Numbered from the stretch's first letter, positions 1 through 9,144 are shown. The stretch is DNA of 43,714 nucleotides from Myxococcales bacterium (GCA_002722845.1 PBND01000005.1:1-43714), one strand, 5' to 3'. A program made the numbers and translations. The notes: generated by a model from the sequence alone, not told the origin.

Positions 1-1535
1 CCGGCCGTTTCTCGCCGATAGCTCGCCTTCAAGCGAAGCCCTGGCGCCCGCAACGTGAACGTGCCCCTCCGCTCCAGTGGGACACCACCGGCCGGCAGAT
101 CGCTGCGCATGCCTGTCACGGCCAGTCGCGCCGCCGGAAGGCCTGGTGTCGTGCCCCCCCCATCGACCAAAGCCCTCACCGGCTTCGCCCCAACGTCTTT
201 GGCCAACGGGACCGAGCGTGTTTTGCCGGCGTCCACGATACCCGCGGGGGTGATGGGTGCAGCGACAGTGTTCAGCGCATCCGAGTCCCCGTCGAAGCCG
301 ATGGAAAACGCGAGCCAACCAAGTCCCAAAAGGAGCGGTAATGCGGCGATGGCCATCGACCAGCGCTGTGGCTTTGGGTCGATCCAGTCCGTTTGTAATG
401 AGTTCTCGGCTTCGGCCGCCTCGCCCGGCCTGCCGGCGACTTGAACCCGGGTGCTGTTGTCTGAACGCTCCCCATGGCCCTCGAGTAAGCCGGTCCAGCC
501 TGGCTCACCTGCTAAGCCCTCGATCAGCGAAGTCGGCAGCTTCAGGGGCCGGGTCTGGTCGGCGGCAAGTCGCCGCAAATCCGCCGGGTCCTGGATCGAC
601 AACAGTGTTTTCTCTAGCTGGATTTGTTCTTCGAAGAGATCCTGGAGCAAGGCCGTCAGATCGGTCGGATCATCCCAGCCCTCGGCCAGTGTTTTCAGGG
701 CCTGAGCAAACGAGGCTGAGGATTCGTATCGGTCCTCGGGCGCCTTCGCTAAAGCCCGACGGAGTACCTTGTTCGCATCCCGCAGGGACGGATTTTCCAG
801 CAACGGCATGGCTGCGCTTTGGATCGCAGCCAGGGTTAAGGCCAGTCCCTCCCGATGGAAGGGATGACTCCCTGCCAGTCCCTCATAAACGACCAGACCG
901 AGGGCGAAGAGATCGCTACTCGCATCTAAGTCTAATCCTTCACTCTGTTCCGGCGACATATACCGGTATTTTCCTTTGAGCATTCCCGTCTGAGTACGCC
1001 CCTGGGCCAACACGCTCTTGGCGATACCGAGATCGATAATCTTTAAGTGGCCATCCCAGCCGATCAAGAGATTCGAAGGATTGATGTCCCGGTGGACCAA
1101 CTGCAGCGGGCTGCCGTCGTGGTCGGTCGCCTTGTGGGCATAGTCTAAGCCCTCGGCTGCTTCGGCCATCGCACGACAGAAAGCCGCCGGGGGCACCGGT
1201 TTCCCAGCGGCTTGAGCCGCATCAAGAAGCTGGCGAAGATTGACCCCCCGCACGTGCTCCATGACCAGATAGTAGTTGCCTTCCCACTCGCCGACCTCAA
1301 GCACCTGGACGATGCGGTCATGGTGTAGACGGGAAGCCAGCCGCGCTTCGGCAAAGAACATCTCCACATATTCGGGCCTGTCGAGATACTGGGGAAGCAT
1401 CCGCTTGAGCACCACGTGCCGAACAAAGCCCTGGGGCCCGCTGCGGCGAGCAACGAAAACCTCCCCCATACCGCCTTGAGCGATTTTATGAAGGAGCAGG
1501 TAATCGGCGAATCGATCGCCAGCTCGAGCGCTCAT
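1..1535 (-). CDS. Ser/Thr protein kinase, membrane anchored (3' end off the window)
   Basis: Translating the minus strand from ATG at 1535 gives an open frame of 511 codons to the window edge, so the C-terminus is missing. It is a Hanks-type kinase. The glycine-rich loop reads GGMGEVF (about 21-27), the ATP-binding lysine is in VVLKRM (K44), the catalytic loop is HRDINPSN (148-155), the metal motif is DLG rather than DFG (168-170), and the activation segment ends in SPE (194-196). A linker leads to one predicted transmembrane helix at about 392-412, which would put the kinase in the cytoplasm and the remaining part outside. The start lies 11 bases after the stop of the GYF_2/TPR gene, so the two are probably cotranscribed. 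DLG in place of DFG occurs in bacterial kinases and need not mean loss of activity. The substrate is unknown. Confidence 0.93.
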   Translation of the reverse strand, partial: MSARAGDRFADYLLLHKIAQGGMGEVFVARRSGPQGFVRHVVLKRMLPQYLDRPEYVEMFFAEARLASRLHHDRIVQVLEVGEWEGNYYLVMEHVRGVNLRQLLDAAQAAGKPVPPAAFCRAMAEAAEGLDYAHKATDHDGSPLQLVHRDINPSNLLIGWDGHLKIIDLGIAKSVLAQGRTQTGMLKGKYRYMSPEQSEGLDLDASSDLFALGLVVYEGLAGSHPFHREGLALTLAAIQSAAMPLLENPSLRDANKVLRRALAKAPEDRYESSASFAQALKTLAEGWDDPTDLTALLQDLFEEQIQLEKTLLSIQDPADLRRLAADQTRPLKLPTSLIEGLAGEPGWTGLLEGHGERSDNSTRVQVAGRPGEAAEAENSLQTDWIDPKPQRWSMAIAALPLLLGLGWLAFSIGFDGDSDALNTVAAPITPAGIVDAGKTRSVPLAKDVGAKPVRALVDGGGTTPGLPAARLAVTGMRSDLPAGGVPLERRGTFTLRAPGLRLKASYRRETA

Positions 1536-1546
1536 GCCATGGCTGT

Positions 1547-4500
1547 CTATTTGAAGCGGTTAAGGGTCTCGAGTTCGTCCTGCGCCCGCTCGTAATGCTC
1601 TCCCTGAACCTTCACGCTCTCTTTGAGGTGATCCCGGGCTTTCTCGTAGTTGCCCCGATCCTTATAGAGCATGGCCATGGCGAGCTGGCCGGGCCCGTTG
1701 GTCTTGTCCAGGTCCACACAGCGACGAGCGAATTTCCAAGCTCGTTTGAGTTTGCCACCGTCGACGTAGATTTCCGCACTGCGGCAGTAGGCCGGTGCGT
1801 ACTTCCGATCGACCTTGATCCCCTTCTTATACTCCTTGAGCGCATCACCATTCTTTGCCCAATGGCGATAGATTTCGCCGCGCTGGTAAAAGAGCGGGGC
1901 TTCCTCACCTCGGATACGAATCGCCTGGTCGAGGTCGAGCAGCGCTTCTCGGAACTGACCTTGGTCTCGATAGGCTCGAGCCCGCCATAGCCTCGCATCC
2001 GCATCGCCCGAATCCACACCGATAGACTCACTCAAACGATCCACCGCATCGAGCAGTCGATTCGCCCGGTAGTGGGACTCACCCATCAACAGGAGGGTCC
2101 GGGAGTGTTTCGATCGGAGTTGATCCGCTGTTTGCAGATAACCAAGGGCCTTCTCTGGATCGTCTCGGACGTAGGTTTTCCCGAGCAGGAAGTGTACCTC
2201 GGCATTCTCCCGGTCGAGACCGGCCGCAGTCTGGAGGTGATTACGAGCCTCACCGATGTTGCCTCTCTCGATAAGAAAGTCGGACAACTGAACGTAGAAC
2301 TTGTCTTCGTTGGGCATGACACGAATCGCTCGTTTCATCAGGTTAATCGCTTCGCTATGCCGCTCCATGCTGTCGAGTACGCGGGCCCGCTCCACCATAA
2401 ACTTCGGGTTTCGCTCTTCGATAACGAGGGACTGGTCAATGGACTTAAGGGCTTCCTTACGCCGGCCTTGGAGGAGCAGCGCCTTGGCGAGAAGGTAATG
2501 GGCCCGGGGCTCGTCTGGGTCCGACCGAACGGCCTCACGATAGCTTTTCTCAGCCATCTCGAAGTTCTTCTGACTCTTGTAATAGTCACCCCAACCGATG
2601 AAGACCCAAGGATTCTTCGGATCGACGGTTTCCGCCGCCTTCAAGCGCTTAGTGGCCGTATCAATGTTGTTTTCCTCAAGGTCGATTCGACCCAGCGCAA
2701 CGATGGCTCGCACGTAGCCTGTGTCCACTTTGAGGACCTTCTGGTAGAGGGTTTTCGCGGTTTTCTTGTCCCCCATGAACCAGGTTAATTCAGCCTCCCA
2801 AAAGATCATGGATGGGGTTGGATTCTTCTGCCCGGCCACCAACGCTGCCAGTCTCGTCGCCCCGGCCTCGTACTTGGCCGTCTGAATATAGATGTCAGCG
2901 ATCCCGACGATCCCGTTCTCATTGCCCGGCTCCACCTCCAACAGGCGCTCCCAGGTTTGTTTCGCACCGTCAAAGTCCCCACCGAGCCGCAACACATGGG
3001 CGACTCGGGCGATCAGTTCGGTGTCCTTAGGTAAGTAGGTCAGACCTTTTTCCATGATGCGAGCGGCTTCTGCGTAGTCGCTCCGGAAGACCTGTAACTC
3101 GCCCATGTAGCGGTAGATCTGTCCGGCCCAATCCTTTTTCGCTCGGAGGGCATCGATCGCCTTTTCAGCCTCCTGCAAGGCCCTTTCGATGGGCTCGAGG
3201 TCATCCTCATCGGGGGCTTCATCGAGCAGTTCCATGGCAACTCGGGCTTGGCCTAGCCACGCGTCCGCCCGCGTCGAGTCCCGGTCGGTCACGTTGACGA
3301 AGGCTTCTCTTGCCTCCTCGAAGGCTTTCGAACGCTCGAAGGACCGGGCTGCGGTAAACCAGAGTCGGGCCTCATAATCATCGCCGCTCGCCCCCAAAGC
3401 CAAGTCGAGGTTGCGCTGGATCTCGTCGACCTTCTTCTCCTCGGCCGCGAGCAACATCGCTAGATTAAGAGCCTCTACGTCCTTCGCCCCGAGATAGGGT
3501 GAGAGATATTTCGCCGCCTGGGGTCCTTGGTTTTCCACCATCGCATTGCAGGCGCGAGCGAGATCATAGGCATTACCCCGGATCTGGTCGGCACTGAGCC
3601 CTGCGACTGTTCGCTTGAGCTTTGACCGAGCCAGGGGCTTGCCAAATCGAAGGGCTAACTCACAGTAGAGCCGGGCGAGGGCAACCTTCGACTCAAGGTC
3701 CTGTGGGTTCTGCTTAACCTCCGTCTCCAGCCGAGTCGCCCGGCGTGACGTTCCGTCGAGACTATCCTTTTTGAGGACATCATCGATGGCCGCGAACTTG
3801 CTGACTTGGACGACGATCGCTCCGTCACCACCGGTGCCGGCAGCACCAAAGCTGACCCAACCCATCCACCAAGCACCACCGACCAAAAGGAGAAGAAGAC
3901 CCAGGCCTCCACCGATGACACGCAGGTTCGGCCCCTTGCGCTTGACCTGAGCGATGACGGCACCATCTCCAGCCACGCCGGCCGCCTGAGCGGCAACTTC
4001 GGCTAACTCCGGCAGTTCCTCCTCACTGGGATCAGCGAAGGGGAACGCTGGCGCGTCCATCGCGCCACTTTCCACCAATTGGGTTTGGTCCACCTGGCCA
4101 GCGAATGCAGGGTGTTGCGCAAGGATCGACCAATTCTCGTCGTCGGTACTAACCTCTTCGGCACCAAGGAGCATGCCGGAACTGAGCATGTTCTCGATCT
4201 GGGATGCCGTGTACGGACCGAGGATATCGCCGCCTGACGTCCGCACGGAATAGCTTTCTTCAGCGGGCTCGGCGAGGAACTCGTCGAGGTCCCCGTCGAG
4301 AATATCGAGAAGAGGATCCTCCGCAACGACGCTCCGTTCCACTGGGTCATCGATGGTCGCGACAGCACCGACGTCCTCATCACCGAAGAGGTCGTCAAAT
4401 GCGGCATCCCCGCCACCGCCACCGCCACCGGTGTCGACATCGTCATCACCGAAGAGATCATCGAAGCCGAGACCTCGTCCTTCGTCGCCGCTTGCCGGGG

Positions 4501-4744
4501 CCGGTTCAGGGGCAGGCCCACCACCACCGGGTAAGGGCACGATGTCTAAGCCATCATCCTCAAGAGAGGGCAGCGCGATCACAGGTATCTCGTCTGCATC
4601 GGCAAGAACCGTGTCATCGCTATGAAGGTCTGGCGCTGAAGGTGCGGATGCGTCCCCTGCTCCAGGTAGAGGAATGAGTTCCTCGTCCATCAGAGCACTT
4701 AGGTCCGCGAGCAGATCGTCGCCGCCATTTTTATCGTCGCTCAC
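1547..4744 (-). CDS. GYF_2-domain and TPR-repeat membrane protein
   Basis: This 1065-residue protein starts at GTG 4744, behind GGGAG. Its N-terminal 160 residues are acidic and Gly/Pro-rich and carry a repeated FDDLFGD motif (about 94-100 and 116-122). A GYF_2-like domain follows at about 164-215 (GPYTASQIENML, then ENW). One predicted transmembrane helix lies at about 274-298, and tandem TPR motifs fill about 330-1060. The arrangement suggests a cytoplasmic N-terminal binding module and a large extracytoplasmic TPR scaffold, or the reverse topology. The Ser/Thr kinase gene follows after 11 bases, so the two products may act together, for example as scaffold and kinase; this is inferred from context only. 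A second GYF_2 plus TPR protein lies at 24805-26691. No enzymatic motif is seen. Confidence 0.9.
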   Translation of the reverse strand: MSDDKNGGDDLLADLSALMDEELIPLPGAGDASAPSAPDLHSDDTVLADADEIPVIALPSLEDDGLDIVPLPGGGGPAPEPAPASGDEGRGLGFDDLFGDDDVDTGGGGGGGDAAFDDLFGDEDVGAVATIDDPVERSVVAEDPLLDILDGDLDEFLAEPAEESYSVRTSGGDILGPYTASQIENMLSSGMLLGAEEVSTDDENWSILAQHPAFAGQVDQTQLVESGAMDAPAFPFADPSEEELPELAEVAAQAAGVAGDGAVIAQVKRKGPNLRVIGGGLGLLLLLVGGAWWMGWVSFGAAGTGGDGAIVVQVSKFAAIDDVLKKDSLDGTSRRATRLETEVKQNPQDLESKVALARLYCELALRFGKPLARSKLKRTVAGLSADQIRGNAYDLARACNAMVENQGPQAAKYLSPYLGAKDVEALNLAMLLAAEEKKVDEIQRNLDLALGASGDDYEARLWFTAARSFERSKAFEEAREAFVNVTDRDSTRADAWLGQARVAMELLDEAPDEDDLEPIERALQEAEKAIDALRAKKDWAGQIYRYMGELQVFRSDYAEAARIMEKGLTYLPKDTELIARVAHVLRLGGDFDGAKQTWERLLEVEPGNENGIVGIADIYIQTAKYEAGATRLAALVAGQKNPTPSMIFWEAELTWFMGDKKTAKTLYQKVLKVDTGYVRAIVALGRIDLEENNIDTATKRLKAAETVDPKNPWVFIGWGDYYKSQKNFEMAEKSYREAVRSDPDEPRAHYLLAKALLLQGRRKEALKSIDQSLVIEERNPKFMVERARVLDSMERHSEAINLMKRAIRVMPNEDKFYVQLSDFLIERGNIGEARNHLQTAAGLDRENAEVHFLLGKTYVRDDPEKALGYLQTADQLRSKHSRTLLLMGESHYRANRLLDAVDRLSESIGVDSGDADARLWRARAYRDQGQFREALLDLDQAIRIRGEEAPLFYQRGEIYRHWAKNGDALKEYKKGIKVDRKYAPAYCRSAEIYVDGGKLKRAWKFARRCVDLDKTNGPGQLAMAMLYKDRGNYEKARDHLKESVKVQGEHYERAQDELETLNRFK

Positions 4745-4792
4745 ATTCGCTCCCGATCATCGAGTTTCGGCCCCGGGGGCCAAGCCACATCG

Positions 4793-4821
4793 ACTAGACC
4801 ACCACTGTCGCCTTGCGTCAA
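4793..4821 (-). promoter_or_regulatory. Candidate sigma-70 promoter for the GYF_2/TPR-kinase operon
   Basis: On the minus strand TTGACG (5 of 6 to the -35 consensus) is followed after 17 bases by TCTAGT (4 of 6 to the -10 consensus). Transcription would start near 4786, giving a leader of about 40 bases before GTG 4744. The assignment is by eye only. Confidence 0.4.
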
Positions 4822-4874
4822 ACATTGCGAATGCACTGATTGACCCCTTGCCCACTGTGGCCCACACTGACGCT

Positions 4875-5774
4875 ATGGCAACCCATCGAAACGCCCTTTT
4901 GTTTCCGATGCTCCTCATCGCCTGTACGGGCGGTGGCGAATTCATCGCGAATCGGGCCCCCCAGGCCTTTGCAGGCTTCGATCAAATAAGCCCATCGGGG
5001 GCAACGCTGATTCTCGATGGGCGTCAAAGCAGCGATCCAGATGGCAATGCGCTTGTCTTCGCCTGGACGCTGCTGGAACCCTTAGATGGATCGGTTGTGC
5101 TCGATGATGGTGACGGGCCCAGCCCAAGTCTCACTGGGAGCCCCGGCTTCTCCGGGCGCAGTATCGTTCAACTCATCGTGAGTGATGGGGTAGAATCATC
5201 GTTCCCCGATTTGGTGGCCATCCATTTTTCGGCCACGGCCAGTTCCCTCCCGGTGGCCAGGGCCGGCAATAACTTTCTCCACCCAGACCCAACGGAACCC
5301 CTCGTGCTGAGGAGTGAAACTGCGGGAACCGACCTCGAACAACGCTGGCTCCACATTCTGGGCCCCAGCGAGGACCTCCTTGCCATCGAGCCGGGCCCCG
5401 AGGCAGAGGTCGACGAACTTATTGAAGGCCCATACCTTTTTGCCCTTTTGGTCGAGGATACCCACGGCGTCTCACTGCCCGACTTTCTCGCTGTCGCCGT
5501 CGGTCCATCCTTCACAGCGAGCGATTTACCTCAGATCACGGGCCCCAACCGAACAACGATCGGTGTCGACACAGTTTTTCGAGCCACCCACAGCGAGGCC
5601 GGTCACTGGTCCATCGTGAACGCACCGGGCGACCCCCCTCTCCTCAATGATCCAGAGCCCCTCGGTGCGGGGGCCACAAGTATCCGACTTACCTTCGAGG
5701 CCAGAGGTCGGTATGTAATCAGCGTCACCGCAGCATCTGGTCTGACCGACTGGCATGCGCTGGAGGTTCTATGA
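4875..5774 (+). CDS. Lipoprotein with PKD-type domain
   Basis: ATG at 4875 is chosen because it places a lipoprotein signal at the N-terminus, ending in the lipobox LLIAC at about residues 14-18. The frame is open further upstream, but that part has no signal character. The 299-residue product continues with a PKD or K319L-like Ig fold: NRAPQAFAG, then LDGRQSSDPDG, then FAW. Such domains are common in surface proteins of myxobacteria and other bacteria. No catalytic motif is visible. It is the first gene of a coupled trio: its TGA overlaps the ATG of the barrel-like protein. A role as an outer-membrane-attached partner of that protein is plausible but unproven. Confidence 0.82.
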   Translation: MATHRNALLFPMLLIACTGGGEFIANRAPQAFAGFDQISPSGATLILDGRQSSDPDGNALVFAWTLLEPLDGSVVLDDGDGPSPSLTGSPGFSGRSIVQLIVSDGVESSFPDLVAIHFSATASSLPVARAGNNFLHPDPTEPLVLRSETAGTDLEQRWLHILGPSEDLLAIEPGPEAEVDELIEGPYLFALLVEDTHGVSLPDFLAVAVGPSFTASDLPQITGPNRTTIGVDTVFRATHSEAGHWSIVNAPGDPPLLNDPEPLGAGATSIRLTFEARGRYVISVTAASGLTDWHALEVL

Positions 5775-6904
5775 TGACGACGAGTCTACTTTCCTGCCTT
5801 CTTTTTGCGACGCCGGCCGCGGTCGCACCAGCCAATGGTGTCGAGGCGGCCGTAGGCCCAGAAGGCACTTATCATCTCTTCAAGGGGAACGCCCCGGCCC
5901 TCTACGAACTGACCGGTCCCGGCACCGTGAAGGTTCATGTTCGTCGAGCCCAAACGACCCAAGGACCAGAAAAGATTCGAGTGCTCGGTCTCATCGATGG
6001 CGAAGAAGTGTGGGCGACCGTCCTGGGTAATGGGACCGACGAGGCCAGCGGCCTCCCGGCCGCCGGAAAACTTCAGCAGGGCGAATTCAAGATTGGCGCC
6101 GGACCGAAGACCCTGGTCTTACGGGTCCCCGACGCTGATGCCGGTGGTTTTCATGTGCTGCTCATGCTTCAGGCAGCGCCCCAAGAAGCGCCGAAGCCGA
6201 TTAACCTAGATCAACCAGCCCTTGCGCCCATGCCGCCTGCAGCACCGGCAGCAGTGGCCGCGGCACCGGAGGCTCCGGAGGCTCCGCCTGCTCCCACCGC
6301 ACCCGCGGCGGCGAGCACACCCTCTGAGCCCGCAGCGCCTCCAGCACCGGCGGCCCCAGCAGCAACAGCCGCGACACCGGGCAAGGGCCTGGCCTTACGG
6401 GTCCATGCAGCGCTCGTAAACTCGCTCGTCTTCGGTGGCCTCAACTCGACCGGCAGTGAACTCCGGCTGGGCGCCGATGCAGCGATGGCTGGCGGTCAGC
6501 TCGGTGTTCGCATCGGCGTGACTGGAGCCAGTGCCCAAGGCATGCTCGCTCCCTCGGTTGCGGGGTTGAGCGCGAGCGGTGCCGATAAGGCCTCCTCGAT
6601 GACCAAAATCTCGAGCACGCAAATCCCGGTCACGCTTCGCTACGGCCTCAAACTCCCTGGGACTTCACTGCATGTAAATGCGCAAGGCGGTGTCGTCCTC
6701 GGTAGCCTTTCGGGCTCGATCGCAGAGGGTGAATCCCAAGGTGGCGGTGCTTTTGGCCTGGCCGGTTCTCTGGGCGCTTCCGTGAGCTTACCCGCTGGAC
6801 TTGAGGTCGGCATCGAGTTGGGTGGCAGAAGCCTTTCGAATGCAATTGGTAGCAGCAGCACAGCGGCACTGGGTGTCGGAATCGGCTACGCTTACGATCT
6901 GTGA
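5771..6904 (+). CDS. Outer-membrane beta-barrel-like protein with Ala/Pro-rich linker
   Basis: The 377-residue product has a signal peptide (cleavage perhaps after about residue 19) and a small beta-rich N-terminal domain to about residue 140. An Ala/Pro-rich linker follows at about 150-210. The C-terminal 165 residues are glycine-rich with alternating hydrophobic strands (LALRVHAAL, VTLRYGLKL, LEVGIELGG) and end in GIGYAYDL. The terminal aromatic-x-hydrophobic pattern and strand alternation suggest an outer-membrane barrel, though the C-terminal residue is Leu rather than Phe or Trp. The gene overlaps its neighbours on both sides by four bases (ATGA at 5771 and GTGA at 6901), so the three are translationally coupled. 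The function is not recognisable. Confidence 0.78.
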   Translation: MMTTSLLSCLLFATPAAVAPANGVEAAVGPEGTYHLFKGNAPALYELTGPGTVKVHVRRAQTTQGPEKIRVLGLIDGEEVWATVLGNGTDEASGLPAAGKLQQGEFKIGAGPKTLVLRVPDADAGGFHVLLMLQAAPQEAPKPINLDQPALAPMPPAAPAAVAAAPEAPEAPPAPTAPAAASTPSEPAAPPAPAAPAATAATPGKGLALRVHAALVNSLVFGGLNSTGSELRLGADAAMAGGQLGVRIGVTGASAQGMLAPSVAGLSASGADKASSMTKISSTQIPVTLRYGLKLPGTSLHVNAQGGVVLGSLSGSIAEGESQGGGAFGLAGSLGASVSLPAGLEVGIELGGRSLSNAIGSSSTAALGVGIGYAYDL

Positions 6905-7305
6905 GAACCTGCCTTCTTAGTTTGTTGTTCGCCGCCTCCTGCGCTGCGCCAGCAGAGGTCATTGTCCAGGCCCCCGCTGCCTTGGTGGACAGCTATCCTG
7001 GCAACGGCGCCGTCTTACCCGCTGACCAAGTATCGCCTTTGTTGCTCATCTTCAGTTCGGAGTTGGATGGGGACGGTGAGTTTACCCGCCACCTAACACT
7101 GTCGGTCATGGGGGAAGACGCCCTCCTTCCCATCGTTTCCTGTGAGCGCTCCGAAGCGACCTTGCTGACCTGCCCCTTGGGTGTCCCTCCCCGACCAGAG
7201 ACCCGTTATGAGTTGGCGATCAGCCCCGATCTCCCCTTCGCATCTGGGCAAACACTTGGGGTAGGCTACTCTCGGTGGTTCGAGACCACAGCGAACGATG
7301 ACTAG
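6901..7305 (+). CDS. Small lipoprotein with bacterial Ig-like domain
   Basis: GTG at 6901 overlaps the preceding stop (GTGA). The 134-residue product has a short signal sequence with lipobox FAASC at about 10-14. The rest resembles a single Big_5/SbsA-type Ig-like domain: a PGNGAVLP segment near the start is followed by LLIFSSELD. It is the last gene of the trio that begins at 4875. Its TAG stop shares the palindrome CTAG (7302-7305) with the stop of the convergent gene, so no intergenic space exists. The role is unknown; the Ig fold suggests binding or structure rather than catalysis. Confidence 0.75.
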   Translation: MRTCLLSLLFAASCAAPAEVIVQAPAALVDSYPGNGAVLPADQVSPLLLIFSSELDGDGEFTRHLTLSVMGEDALLPIVSCERSEATLLTCPLGVPPRPETRYELAISPDLPFASGQTLGVGYSRWFETTANDD

Positions 7306-8150
7306 TCGACCAAGCCCCGCAGCACACGTAACGAGCTAAATCCGCCCCAACGCAACGGGGCATTCGACTGACTCGCAACGAAGAGAATCAGCCGCCCCGA
7401 CGAGAAACCAACCGGTCGCTTAACGAGGACGTCTGGGCGCCCCGATTCCCGCAGGCGCAGGGCATCGTCACTGATGGTCAACTCGACCTCGACTCGACCG
7501 ATCGAACGCCCTTCCTTACCCCGCTCAGGCCAGCCCTCCAGGTCTTCCCAGACCGTGCTCTTGGCCTTCCGCAGACGCATCACACGGCGGGCCTGGGCAC
7601 CGGGGGGTACACCGGCAAAGAACAAGGCTAGATTCCGTTCCGCTAAACGCGGATCACTTGCTAGGTCAAAGCCCTCGGGCACCAACAGCAAACCCACACT
7701 CAAGTAACTGGCATTCTTCTTCTCGAGCCAATCCATTGCCACCCGGATCGTGATCGGGTCCTCTGACCAGTCCAGAACCTCCCTGTGTACCAGGCCGTTG
7801 ACCGACATCTCGCCCGGTTTCCGTTTGAGTGTATCCAGGCCCATGCGAAGGGCTGATGCTTCAAACCGCTGGGGTGCCTCCCCCGGCTCAAGGTGGGTTA
7901 ACCTCGAAGTCCAAAGCTTCGAGAGTGAGGGCCCCGACAAGGGGTCTTCAAAAAGAAGGACCGCAGACGACGCTGGTTTGGCCGCCGCCGGGGGCGCCGG
8001 TTGGGTACCGACCGCAACCGCGGCATCAAGGGGCGGGACAAGCCCTAGATCCCTCGCAGGCTCCGGTGCGCTCTGATTCTGGCAGGCCGCGACCAGAAGC
8101 AGGCAGCTAGTCCGCGACCAACCGATAAACACCGTACGCTGCCACCGCAA
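7302..8150 (-). CDS. Lipoprotein with possible concanavalin-like beta-sandwich
   Basis: The start is either TTG 8150 or GTG 8132. Both keep the lipoprotein signal, whose lipobox is LVAAC (about 19-23 from TTG). A Pro/Ala linker follows, then about 210 residues beginning FEDPLSG and ending near GFSSLRVLRG. This start and end pattern is seen in LamG or 3-keto-disaccharide-hydrolase-like jelly rolls, but I see no catalytic residues to confirm that, so the domain call is tentative. The 5' end overlaps the 3' end of the upstream gene by 26-44 bases, which suggests cotranscription. The 3' end overlaps the convergent gene at CTAG. Confidence 0.75.
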   Translation of the reverse strand: MRWQRTVFIGWSRTSCLLLVAACQNQSAPEPARDLGLVPPLDAAVAVGTQPAPPAAAKPASSAVLLFEDPLSGPSLSKLWTSRLTHLEPGEAPQRFEASALRMGLDTLKRKPGEMSVNGLVHREVLDWSEDPITIRVAMDWLEKKNASYLSVGLLLVPEGFDLASDPRLAERNLALFFAGVPPGAQARRVMRLRKAKSTVWEDLEGWPERGKEGRSIGRVEVELTISDDALRLRESGRPDVLVKRPVGFSSGRLILFVASQSNAPLRWGGFSSLRVLRGLVD

Positions 8151-8967
8151 TTCCCGTGATACCTACCACGTCGGCCAACTGCCGATTGCGGAGAAATTCC
8201 TGTGATGTCTGGTCGTACAGGGGTCCCTTTTCAATGCCGGCTTCAAGCTGCTTATGCAGATCGGCTGCCTTCGTCCCAAAGGTTCCATAGCCCCCAGCAG
8301 TAATCGCCGCCCCCACACCGATCAACACGTAAGGCACTGTTTTGCTCTTGCCGGCAGGGGCTGCTGCCACCGCGGGTGCTGTGTCTGCGGCGGGTGCTGC
8401 TTCGGCAGGGGCTGCTTCAGCAGGGGCTGCCTCAGTTGTAGGAGCCGCTTCAGCCGCAGCCGCTGCTTCGCCGGCAGGAGCTGCTTCAGGCTCAGGCTCA
8501 GGCTCCGGTTCAGGCTCCGGTTCGGGTTCGGGAGGTACCACCTTGGGAAGGAGGGCGACCGCCTTTGCAGCAACCCCACTGCCCAGTTTCCCGCCAGCGA
8601 CGCCCATGTGCTTGCCGTCGCTCACCACATGGACGGAGACGTAGACTTTCCGTTTCACCTTGCTCACATGTGTAATCACAACGTGGCCACCCACTTTCGC
8701 CGCTGCTTTTTTTAGACAGGCCTTTGTCCGCTTACCTCGACACCGAGCCGCTTGTTTCAGCAGTTTCTTTCCGCCCACGAGCTTGGTCGTGTGTCCTGCC
8801 TCGGTGAGGGCAGCGATCAACTTCGCTTGGAAGCCCTTGGCCTGTTTGCGGGGAGCACGTTTCCCTCGCCCTTTTGCAGCCGCTGGAAAGACGGAGACCT
8901 CCGCTGCCTGAGCATCCAGCGCCAGGCCTATGGAACAGAGAGCGATCGTAAGTAGCCGCAAGCGCAT
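8107..8967 (-). CDS. Envelope protein with Glu-Pro repeat linker and two C-terminal hydrophobic segments
   Basis: This 286-residue product starts at ATG 8967 behind AAGGAATCAAT. It has a signal peptide (ALDAQA, cleavage near residue 22) and then a very basic domain of about 110 residues rich in Lys and Arg. A PEPEPE run of eight Glu-Pro pairs and an Ala/Glu/Pro linker follow. Near the C-terminus are two hydrophobic segments (VPYVLIGVGAAITAGG and ADVVGITGIAVAAYGVY) separated by a short loop. PE-repeat linkers are typical of proteins that span the periplasm, as in TonB, but no TonB C-terminal domain is present. The function is unknown. It lies upstream of, and overlaps, the lipoprotein gene ending at 7302. 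Confidence 0.8.
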   Translation of the reverse strand: MRLRLLTIALCSIGLALDAQAAEVSVFPAAAKGRGKRAPRKQAKGFQAKLIAALTEAGHTTKLVGGKKLLKQAARCRGKRTKACLKKAAAKVGGHVVITHVSKVKRKVYVSVHVVSDGKHMGVAGGKLGSGVAAKAVALLPKVVPPEPEPEPEPEPEPEPEAAPAGEAAAAAEAAPTTEAAPAEAAPAEAAPAADTAPAVAAAPAGKSKTVPYVLIGVGAAITAGGYGTFGTKAADLHKQLEAGIEKGPLYDQTSQEFLRNRQLADVVGITGIAVAAYGVYRLVAD

Positions 8968-9090
8968 ATTGATTCCTTAGAATTTAGGCTGAGCTAGCTT
9001 CTTCCGACTCGGAGAAAAAGACAAGAAAGCTCCGTGACCAGAGCTTAGGGGCTCACGCGCCACGATCTAAGGGACTTTTCCACTAGACAG

Positions 9091-9128
9091 CCTACCGCTC
9101 GGTCAGTATCAGCCTACCGCTCGGTAGG
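9091..9128. promoter_or_regulatory. Twin palindromic operator, TetR-type
   Basis: CCTACCGCTCGGTAGG at 9113-9128 is an inverted repeat with perfect 7-base arms around a 2-base centre. A second copy at 9091-9106, CCTACCGCTCGGTCAG, shares the first 13 bases. The copies are 22 bp apart, about two helical turns, so two dimers would sit on the same face. The site is 16 bases upstream of the TTG start of the fabG-like gene. Spaced short palindromes of this kind are typical operators of TetR-family repressors of fatty-acid genes. No TetR gene is in the window. Confidence 0.7.
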
Positions 9129-9144
9129 TTCCAAAGGAAAAGCC

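Noticed and set aside
4835-4875. TTGACC followed after 17 bases by CACACT as a plus-strand promoter for the PKD lipoprotein
   Set aside because: The -10 match is only three of six and the transcript would be nearly leaderless; not strong enough to list.
8460-8540. Glu-Pro repeat in the protein at 8107-8967 as a sign of TonB
   Set aside because: The C-terminal domain of TonB is missing and two hydrophobic segments occur at the C-terminus instead.
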